A DNA stretch of 43,756 nt. Source: Trichoplax sp. H2 (taxonomy: Eukaryota; Placozoa; Uniplacotomia; Trichoplacea). The notes below the pieces were generated by a model, which did no database searches, was not told the origin of the DNA, and saw only the letters and a list, made by a program, of their open reading frames with translations. Numbering within the stretch: position 1 is the stretch's first letter; each line of letters begins with the position of its first letter. Location of the stretch: positions 1 through 43,756 of the forward strand of contig NOWV01000343.1 in assembly GCA_003344405.1 (NCBI GenBank), in the 5' to 3' direction. A program made the position numbers and the translations under genes. Of the stretch, positions 35,261 to 43,756 are shown piece after piece.

Positions 35261-35799
35261 AATAATTGTTTTTGTCTATATAGAATTTATAAAAACGACT
35301 TTTATTACAAAGCTTAATGATAGTAGAGCAATAATTAATCAATTAGTGACATGAATCTAGATTATAGTATCTTGAGCTAAAAGAAGTAAAGTCTAGTGTA
35401 CTCCAAGCTCATCCCTACACTTCTTAAATACATTTCATTTAATCTATTTACTCTACTGCCTACAGTCAGACTTGTATTATCAAACAGAGGACTGCTTAAA
35501 ATATCATAACTCTCATGTTAATATCCAACACTGTATGGTGCTAGGCATATTCACGATTGCAGTACATCAAGTTGCATAGATTTATCTACCATATTTAGCA
35601 AGCTTGCTAATAGACATTAGTAATCAACAATTTCTAATATTGTAACTAACGATCATCTAATATTGCATCATGATAATATCTATTCTTAGAAGCCTCGCTA
35701 ATCGTATATCATATGTATCTATTAATACAATCAAATACCGGGTGTATCCCTGCAATTGGCTTTTAATTAAACAATAACTATAAGGAGGATATGTACTGA

Positions 35800-35919
35800 G
35801 TAATTTTGATAGCTACAGGGGTTAATAAAGGTCACTTAAATATCTTGGATATTACAGATGTTAAAGAAAAGCAAATTGACGATTTAAAGACAATACTGAA
35901 AGGTAATTGTCATTACTAA
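35800..35919 (+). other. Conserved open block upstream of receptor (B' copy)
   Basis: 40 codons, partner of 3178-3318. The core 'LDITDVKEKQIDDLKTILKG' and its DNA are unchanged between copies; the ends differ, and this copy stops seven codons earlier. The function is unknown. Confidence 0.35.
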
Positions 35920-36019
35920 AATAAAAATAGCTCTAATTAAACTGTTTTGATGTAATCAATCGCTATATAGTAGAACTGCATCTTTTGCCAAGTCACTTCT
36001 ACAACCTAGCAGCAAGGAC

Positions 36020-36961
36020 ATGAATAATGATACTGATATTATTGATATGAATATCCCGATGCAGTCGATTTCGATTTTGGGTATGGTTGGTAACTTGGCT
36101 CTACTAAGTATTATTATTTTCTCTAAAAGATTAAAAGATCCATCGTATATTTTTGTCCTTAATATTTCCGTCTCGGATCTTATCACCGCTATTCAAGTGT
36201 TCATAATATTCTCGTTTTCTAATAGGAAGTCGCCACAGCTCCTTAATACTAATAACATTATTTGTAAAGTATTTTACACTATTTTTGCTACTTCCTATTT
36301 TGCTTCAACATTAAGTTTAACGTTAATAAGCTTATATAGATTAAAAATTGTGAGTGATCCTCATCGATTCAAGCATACGTCGACGATTTATAAGCATAGC
36401 GGTAAATTTGCTATAACAGTATGGATTGTGGGTTTATTACTTGTATTTCCCATTTCGTTTGTATTGCACTTCTCCCCAATTAATGACAACTGTGACACAT
36501 ATTATCCGTATGGAAATTTTTTCAATAGTGTTTTCTTCACAAGTATATTAGTAATTGGTACTATTATCCCTGGAACAATTATGATTGTAAATTATACTCG
36601 AATAGCGTTTATGATAAGAGCCCGAACATTTCCACTAATAAATAATACCGAACTAAGTAAAGCATCATGGAAACGTTCTAAAAGTATTTTTAAAGTTCTA
36701 GCTGCATCTACGGCTTTATATATGTTACTTTCATGGCCATTTTTTACATCTTTAATGATATTATCTTTCGCTAACGAAACTCAAGCTAATCTAGTTGAAC
36801 GTAATCCTGATTTAGCGTATGTTGTGACATCCACTTTCACAGCTTCGAACATAGTATATGTTATTAATCCATTTCTATTCTTGATATTTGATAGAAATGT
36901 AAGATCTAGTATTCACAAAGTCTGGGTGCAATGTCTGCGTAAATTTACAAATCATGGCTGA
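36020..36961 (+). CDS. Class A orphan GPCR, subfamily II (copy B')
   Basis: This is an intact single-exon receptor of 313 aa; ligand unknown. Landmarks: sequon NDT near the N-terminus, GN at 24-25, D53, C82 with C158 in ECL2, Y106-R-L, W135, P184, SWP (238-240), N283-P284-F-L-F287, helix 8 and C305. The start is the first ATG in this copy; the triplet matching the upstream ATG of copy B is AAG. I count about 35 amino-acid differences from copy B. They cluster around ECL1 and the top of TM3 (residues 61-91), ECL2-TM5 (147-198) and TM7 (266-279). ICL2, TM4 and the region from ICL3 through TM6 are almost unchanged. That pattern fits a shared G-protein face with altered ligand side. No lesions. 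Confidence 0.95.
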   Translation: MNNDTDIIDMNIPMQSISILGMVGNLALLSIIIFSKRLKDPSYIFVLNISVSDLITAIQVFIIFSFSNRKSPQLLNTNNIICKVFYTIFATSYFASTLSLTLISLYRLKIVSDPHRFKHTSTIYKHSGKFAITVWIVGLLLVFPISFVLHFSPINDNCDTYYPYGNFFNSVFFTSILVIGTIIPGTIMIVNYTRIAFMIRARTFPLINNTELSKASWKRSKSIFKVLAASTALYMLLSWPFFTSLMILSFANETQANLVERNPDLAYVVTSTFTASNIVYVINPFLFLIFDRNVRSSIHKVWVQCLRKFTNHG

Positions 36962-39900
36962 TAAGATTATCAGAGATAAAGATAATATGATGTGTAATTT
37001 TATCATGAAATTTAAAATTTTAGAAATAGTTTTTCTTTAAACTTTGCGATAAATTTCTTGTTTGAGGAAATGAATGTGGATTCGTACTTGTTAAATACAT
37101 AAAACGAATATACGTAAATATTGTTAATCTTAAAATAGCCTAAACTTGTTTGATCCAATTGATATATATTAGCTTAAAGATTTTAACTTTATTTCTAGTA
37201 TTCTTGTATAAGCATGTTTAAAATTTAGAGATTGTTTTACCTTAATGAATTGTGAAATTTAGGGGAATGCAAGAACTGAACGTAAAGTTTAATCAATCCA
37301 CAGAGTTTATACCCGGTACTTATAACAACCATTGGCTACTTTCTGTACGATGGACTGTGTACAAGACAATTTAATAGTGCAAACAGACCGGCGTAATAGC
37401 CTAGCTCAAGGAAATAGAATCAGAAAATAAAGAAATCTGATGAAATAAACCTTTAATTCGTTTTCTTTGCATTAAAAATTGTTAAAAGGATATGGCGTAG
37501 ACGTTACTTAGTTCAAGCATGCTGTATTAATTATAGATCATTGTAGCACATAATATAAATTAAGGTAAAACAAATTTCTTTCGGTTTCACAAAAATATTT
37601 CTTCCTGATTCAAAATTATAGATCTGTAACTCAAAACTAGCAAAGTCAGGCATCAGTTACTGTATAGTCTCTTACGTATATAAATATGAATTACGTCATT
37701 ACTGCAGCAATTAGAAGATTGTCTAAATCGTTAAATTATTAATATTAGTTACGTTAAGTTAAAATAGCAGATGGATTGACTGCTATTCGGTAATATTATG
37801 ACCTCATTGGAAATCTCTGGCTATTAGCACACTGTAAAATGACTGTACATGTGTAATTTACTTTGTTTCAATAATATTATTTGTTACAAGTATAATAGAT
37901 AAGAATCTAATGTGACTCATATTTAAAATTTCTATAAGAAGTTAAAAGTTTTAATATCTTTATTATATATCAATTTCCTTTATAACCATTTCTATTATGC
38001 TTTTAAATCATGTGCTATGTCAAAATTGATTTTATAAAATACCAGAGTAATGTTGGTAGCAAGACAAAAAATCTATTAGAACTAATAGGCGTAATGAGTC
38101 ATGCGGGAATAACTGAGGTATCGAGATCTTTCAAACTGTATTCATTTTATGAAGATCAAGTGACCTAAAATTACTCTAGTTACTGCATATGATAACAGAT
38201 GAATTTCTTAACATTGTGCAACTCTAATTGATTACTGATGGTACATGCAATGTAAATATTCGTTCTGTTTTATTTCAATGGTGCAATATCGAACTAGTGA
38301 AGAAGTCTAGTGATGATTCTCTATAGCTTCCTTCAGATTTCATGATAATGAAGATACGACTATGTGAATCCGTAATTATGATAACAATTAGTCTATCTTG
38401 CAGTTCTAAGCTCCTTCAAAGTGTCTACGTCTTATTAAAAGTTAATCCAAGAATTTTAGTCTGTTTTTCGTAACGAGAAGTGTATTAGTGTATTAAAGAG
38501 TATAGAGCATACTACTAATTTAACTTGATAGAGAAACCATTTATTTAGTTGTAGCATCAATTCTGCGCAAATCACAGTTTCACCTCTAAATAAGAGAAAG
38601 TATTATATTACGTCTAAATGTAATAGCGTAGTAATTAACAAGGTCTTTACTAATTGTTTCATTTCTATATATTAAAAAATGATATTCAAAACTAGGATAA
38701 AATTTAATATACCACATACTTACGTAGATTTTATTTTTGTACCTTATATTTCAATAATAAAAATTTAGTACTGGTACATGTTCATGCCTTGTATTTTCCT
38801 CGGTATTCAGACGGTTATAAAACACTAATGTCACTTTCCATTTTGATTTGTAAGCTACCCATTATCGCGATCAATATAGTGATAAAAGAATGTGAAGAAG
38901 TGAATTTATACTATAACCTATGCCAATTTAGTAAATTATCCTTCTTACCAACTAGTAATTCGAACTACTGCAGACTTCAAACGCTTGATTCTGTAATGAA
39001 GTATGGTATTTCCGCTTTTCCAGTTTATGAATCTAACTGTTATCCCCATACAAATAAGTTTGTGCACCATGTGCACAGTTTTTTGTTGGCTAGTAAACCT
39101 TATGGCAAATAGATCTCTCAAAATTGGCTATATTTGATTTTATAGCAAAAGTGAAATTAATTTTCTTTTACTCTAATTATATTTAGCAAAATGGACATCA
39201 GACCAGGCTATCATCCAATGTTATTAATATTTAAAGAGATAAGTATTCTAGTATAGCATCTTACCCCGGAAAAATTTTCACTGCTGAATTCATAAACTTT
39301 TTAAATTGGCATCGAGCCATTATTAAGTATGTAGCTCTCAATACTGTCTTAATACAAACCATAATTATTAACATAATAGCTTTTGAAGATTTGCACTTTG
39401 TTACTATGTATCATACTGCGCTGTAATATGCGTTCAAATTTCTTTTTAAACAAATATTTCAAGTATTTTATATCCTTTACGAGACAGCATACAAAATTTC
39501 TTATAAACTTAGGAAATAAAGGCTACGCAAATAGTTAAAGCTGCGTTCAACTGTACAGTATAGTACGCGTGCATTTAATTAACTAGAGCTACTGTAATTA
39601 TAATTGATAAAAAAACACCTGATCATTAAGAAAGCAATCACATGTTTTCCTAGGCTCTAATTATCGTTGTAGACTGTAATAATGTTTATAATTAAAATCG
39701 ATGTTTATAGTAAGGCCTGATTATATTATTATGAAAAGTAGGACCAGATCAGCTTGCACTGTGCGGATATTTAAAACTAAAATATTCTACAGCTATATTG
39801 CAGAACCATCAGCTGTACAACCAAGCGATCAGATATCTCGTTTACGAAATTAAAACTTTTTCGACGTCTTTATTGCTTTCCTAGTAAAATAGTTTCACTT

Positions 39901-40318
39901 CGACTCTAGAACGTTTACTGTAGAATCTTTAAATCATCTTCATCTTCTAGAATTTACATAAACAAGCAATCACAATGCAGTGCTTCATTTGACATGATTT
40001 CGAATGTTATTAGTACAATTTATGTGTGAGCATCTTAAAAGAAAAATTATATAATGTAAAGGAAAACTGGCCACGTGTAAACCTGCTTAAAAAAATTTTT
40101 GCGTTCAGACTCTTTCCTGATTTATTATGTAGCAGGATACATAGTTAAGTTATTTTCGCATACTTGCTAGCAGTCATTTCCTTAGTTATTATCTCCATGG
40201 AATCATTATTCTAATTAATTACCCGTTCAATCGGAAACTTATAAACGGCTACGCAATAATTGTGTTAGCCTGATGCTATAGCACGAACGAACTATTCCAG
40301 CTTTTAATAAGCCTAAAG
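36962..40318. other. 3' flank of B' and gene-free spacer
   Basis: Up to 37817 this is duplicate B'. Beyond that no gene is supported. A 107-codon open frame at 38789-39112 (+) has no recognisable motif, and about two of that length are expected by chance in this much AT-rich DNA. A 17-bp hairpin (tgtgcac-cat-gtgcaca) lies inside it at 39061-39077. Confidence 0.4.
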
Positions 40319-41687
40319 TTTACAATCATTGACGTATCTTGAGTTGCCAATTACAAGATGAGTTGGAATTATGAATATAATATTATTCAGATAGACAGAA
40401 ATTAAGGTCTATTTAAGTTGTTTATTTAATGGTGAATTTTGTTTAAGAGTAATGGATATTGCAATCATTCGAAATTGAAGAACACTAAGCATTGCTAAAC
40501 TTTCATACGATGTGCAACAAATAGCTTGATACCGTTTTTAGTGCAAATTATATCTCTTTACAGACTCTTTCGCCAATGTATGCTGCAAATATGTAGGCAC
40601 CTTGATCATGGGCTGTGGAGCATTAATTATCAGTACCCCAACTTTTAGTACTATCATCCACAAATATATGTAGTACATTTTGGCGAAATTGATAGACTAT
40701 TTTATTGAACAATTGGGTAATTATAATCCAAATCCGACGCGATGTAGGACTGATTTACTTTACCGCAGCATATGAGTACGAATCGTAATACTTGATAATG
40801 TTCAAAATATAAATTCTTAGGATTTGAATCAGTACTGATGAATGGTGTTGTGCTTAGATCGAGAGTATATTGTTTACTTATTTAATAATGGAAATATAAT
40901 GATTACTAAACTGATCCCTATTATATTTGATAGGTGCATAACATACTGTATACCTATATCGTTTTTCGTAAGTTCTGTTAACAAACAGTTTTCTACGTTA
41001 TTTACTTGACCATTACGACTTCATTTACGGCCATTATATCATTTGAGCTTAGTTTTCTATTTCTGCAATATCATTTACGCTAGGGTCTGTGGGTTTTCTG
41101 ACGTTCTTCTTGGAACCAATAGCTAATTGATATTGTATTCGCAGCGATTTAAGCAGTTCTTTTTTATGAATTCTTGAGCTTTCGAGTTTATTAATTAATC
41201 AGCATCGGTAGCAATATTTGTTTACTCACTAGTTCTGAAACCTCCACCTTTTAAGTTATATTTTAGGTATAGCTAATATAATACCAGCCTTAATAATGTT
41301 ATTGTATATAACTAGAAATATAGCTATAAGTTTTATGGAAGTTTGTTGATCTTAGACTTAAAGGTTCGAAAAAATGTGAACATACTATCTGTAAAGTTTA
41401 GCATGATTTTCAAAAAGTATCTTTGTAAATTACTAGGAATTTATTTATAGATTTTGCAATAAGTATAGTTTTTCTTATTTTACAACCCAAAGATGCTTTA
41501 ATAAGTCATACTTTAATTAACCACTACTCCTATTGGGTTATCTTTATAAATCACTCCACGTAAAACTGCTGATCTTACTAACTACGCTGAAATTAGCTAA
41601 AATAGTATTCTAAATATTCTATCAAGTGTAGTAAACCTAATTTTCACGAAATAATAATCTTAGTCACGATGAAATTTAATAACAGCT
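40319..41687 (+). repeat. Repeat C, second copy
   Basis: It aligns with 13570-15522 minus the LTR, and is nearly identical to 41841-43192. It carries the empty target site of the 14383 LTR near 41130. Its right end is marked by the LTR-like start at 41688. Confidence 0.85.
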
Positions 41688-41820
41688 TGTCACACACCAC
41701 TAGTGACAAAGTAGTCTACACACGCCAATCCTTGCGGAGAACGCCACTTACTAACTTAAAGAGGCGAGATTAGCTATATCACCAACTAATTCAGTTCCAA
41801 CAACCGAATACTATGGTATA
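41688..41820. mobile_element. LTR-like sequence running into the assembly gap
   Basis: It begins TGTCACACACC immediately after '...aataacagct', where the sister copy at 43192 continues without it. Internal wording ('agctatatcaccaactaa') resembles the 14383 LTR ('agctacttagtcaccaacta'). The other end is lost in the Ns, so LTR status is inferred from the start and the empty site. Confidence 0.5.
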
Positions 41821-41840
41821 NNNNNNNNNNNNNNNNNNNN
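41821..41840. other. Assembly gap (20 N)
   Basis: A run of 20 N separates two nearly identical copies of repeat C; the true length is unknown. Confidence 0.99.
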
Positions 41841-43192
41841 TCTTGAGTTGCCAATTACAAGATGAGTTGGAATTATGAATATAATATTATTCAGATAGAC
41901 AGAAATTAAGGTCTATTTAAGTTGTTTATTTAATGGTGAATTTTGTTTAAGGGTAATGGATATTGCAATCATTCGAAATTGAAGAACACTAAGCATTGCT
42001 AAACTTTCATACGATGTGCAACAAATAGCTTGATACCATTTTTAGTGCAAATTATATCTCTTTACAGACTCTTTCGCCAATGTATGCTGCAAATATGTAG
42101 GTACCTTGATCATGGGCTGTGGAGCATTAATTATCAGTACCCCAACTTTTAGTACTATCATCCACAAATATATGTAGTACATTTTGGCGAAATTGACAAA
42201 CTATTTTATTGAACAATTGGGTAATTACAATCCAAATCCAACGCGATGTAGGACTGATTTACTTTACTGCAGCATATAAGTACGAATCGTAATACTTGAT
42301 AATGTTCAAAATATAAATTCTTAGGATTTGAATCAGTACTGATGAATGGTGTTGTGCTTATTTCGAGCGTATATTGTTTACTCATTTAATAATGGAAATA
42401 TAATGATTACTAAACTGATCCCTATTATATTTGATAGGTGCATAACATACTGTATACCTATATCGTTTTTCGTAAGTTCTGTTAACAAACAGTTTTCTAC
42501 GTTATTTGTTTGACCATTACGACTTTCATTTACGACCATTATATCATTTGAGCTTAGTTTTCTATTTCTGCAATATCGTTTACGCTAGGATCTGTGAGTT
42601 TTCTGACGTTCTTCTTGGAACCAATAGCTAATTGATATTGTATTCGCAGCAATTTGAGCAGTTTTTTTTTTAATTCTTGAGCTTTCGAGTTTATTAATTA
42701 ATCAGCATCGGTAGCAATATTTGTTTACTCACTAGTTCTGAAACCTCCACCTTTTAAGTTATATTTTAGGTATAGCTAATACAATACCAGCCTTAATAAT
42801 ATTATTGTATATAACTAGAAATATAGCTATAAGTTTTATGGAAGTTTGTTGATCTTAGACTTAAAGGTTCGAAAAAATGTGAACATACTATCTGTAAAGT
42901 TTAGCATGATTTTCAAAAAGTATCTTCATAAATTACTAGGAAATTTATTTATAGATTTGGCAATAAGTATAGTTTTTCTTATTTTACAACCCAAAGATGC
43001 TTAATAAGTCATACTTTAATTAACCACTACTCCTATCGGGTTATCTTTATCAATCACTCCACGTAAAACTGCTGGTCTTACTAACTACGCTGAAATTAGC
43101 TAAAATAGTATTCCAAATATTCTATCAAGTGTAGTAAACCTAATTTTCACAAAATAATAATCTTAGTCAAGATGAAATTTAATAACAGCTTT
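41841..43192 (+). repeat. Repeat C, third copy
   Basis: It differs from 40336-41687 at only a few percent of positions and starts directly after the gap. It may be a real tandem duplicate or a second haplotype placed in series by the assembler. Confidence 0.85.
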
Positions 43193-43289
43193 CATGGTAT
43201 GATTGTTGAACAGTTTAGTAATAGTTAACGATTAGTGAAGAGACTTTGCAGTGGAGTAGCTTGAGCTCGAGGTTGTTCTAATTTAAAAG

Positions 43290-43756
43290 TACACTATTTC
43301 ATCATTCCAGCTATCAATCAATCACGTAAATTAAACATAGCAGGCTATTTTACGTCCTAGTACCATTGTACTTCTTGTTCCTACTTTAGTTAGCTGAAAT
43401 CACTTCAGGACTGCCTGACAATTTCATCTGTATTCTACTGCATTTCAAGTCCTGCCAAGACACATGACTATTAGGCTAGCTGTTAATAATGCAATTGTAT
43501 CCTTTTTTACTACCTCGTATACAGTGCTGTATTTATGCATTACCATACTGCAAAAGTGGCGACATTTAGTCGTATGGTATGCTTGATGGAGCTTGCAATT
43601 GATTAAAATTCAAAATATCGATACTAAGCAACCGAAAGTAGCGAATGAAGTATTGCTACCACCTTAGGGTGTTGAATATTAAAAGAGAAGTGATATTTGA
43701 AGAATTACCCTTTCTACTTTACAGCAGAGTACTACATGAAACCCCTCAAGTTGGCT
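43290..43756 (+). pseudogene. Second copy of the unrecognised coding remnant (truncated by window)
   Basis: It aligns with 33930-34170. 'VIFEELPFLLYSRVLHETPQ' near 43700 matches 'MIFEELPFSLYGRV' near 34119. About 215 bp at 43355-43571 are extra in this copy. A TAG and a TAA interrupt the upstream part. Comparison shows a one-base insertion in the 34 kb copy just after the shared motif. The sequence leaves the window while still matching. Confidence 0.6.

Larger units (their letters stand above)
35258..37817 (+). repeat. Segmental duplicate B' (partner of 2641-5196)
   Basis: Collinear with segment B throughout, with scattered small indels. It contains the conserved upstream block, the receptor and the 3' flank. 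Right of 37817 the two copies share nothing: here plain spacer, there the pol remnant. Confidence 0.88.

Noticed and set aside
3392-36961. Olfactory-receptor identity for the array
   Set aside because: The vertebrate OR signature (MAYDRYVAIC, PMYxF) is absent. Tandem single-exon arrangement alone does not show chemosensory function.
38789-39112. 107-codon open frame on the + strand
   Set aside because: No membrane pattern, motif or paralogue. By my estimate about two stop-free runs of this length are expected by chance in six frames of 44 kb at this AT content.
1-43756. CRISPR array, bacterial operon or prophage
   Set aside because: No evenly spaced short repeats, no ribosome-binding sites or close-packed genes; the coding content is animal-type 7TM receptors and LTR elements.

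Overview
The window looks like nuclear DNA of an early-branching animal. It is roughly two-thirds A+T, has long gene-poor spacers, and carries single-exon class A (rhodopsin-like) seven-transmembrane receptor genes of 313-317 codons plus decayed retroelements and one 20-N scaffold gap. A placozoan (Trichoplax/Hoilungia type) is my best guess, because of the base composition and the tandem intronless receptors. This is inference; no marker gene in the window fixes the species.

The organising feature is a head-to-tail array of nine receptor units, all on the + strand. Five are intact (3392-4339, 17249-18190, 20096-21046, 30326-31279, 36020-36961). Four are pseudogenes (476-1428, 10401-11360, 22250-23000, 26821-27978). 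By sequence they form three subfamilies: I (476 pseudogene, 17249, 30326), II (3392, 36020) and III (20096 and the pseudogenes at 10401, 22250 and 26821). All five intact receptors keep the 7TM skeleton: GN in TM1, D in TM2, the C3.25-ECL2 cysteine pair, W in TM4, P in TM5, TM6 and TM7. All five also lack three usual class A activation switches: the acidic residue of DRY, the Trp of CWxP, and the Tyr of NPxxY.

The array grew by segmental duplication. A block [A: subfamily I unit + B: subfamily II unit] occurs at 270-5196 and again at 30122-37817. In the first copy the subfamily I receptor is dead; in the second both receptors are alive. The second copy also holds about 3.4 kb of extra DNA between A' and B', including a degenerate coding remnant of unknown identity (33926-35260) that recurs at 43290-43756.

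Mobile DNA: a Ty3/gypsy-type pol remnant at 5197-6663 (minus strand) has integrase upstream of reverse transcriptase, the order known for Gmr1-like elements. It is split by a 260-bp solo LTR with a 5-bp target duplication. A second solo LTR (617 bp, TSD ACAAT) lies at 14383-14999 inside repeat C. A third LTR-like sequence begins at 41688 and runs into the assembly gap. Repeat C (13570-15522, 40319-41687, 41841-43192), an inverted repeat D (15922-16553 / 23092-23488) and a diverged repeat E (2641-2890, 9240-9550, 33480-33860, 35258-35500) explain much of the rest. I found no rRNA, tRNA or CRISPR.
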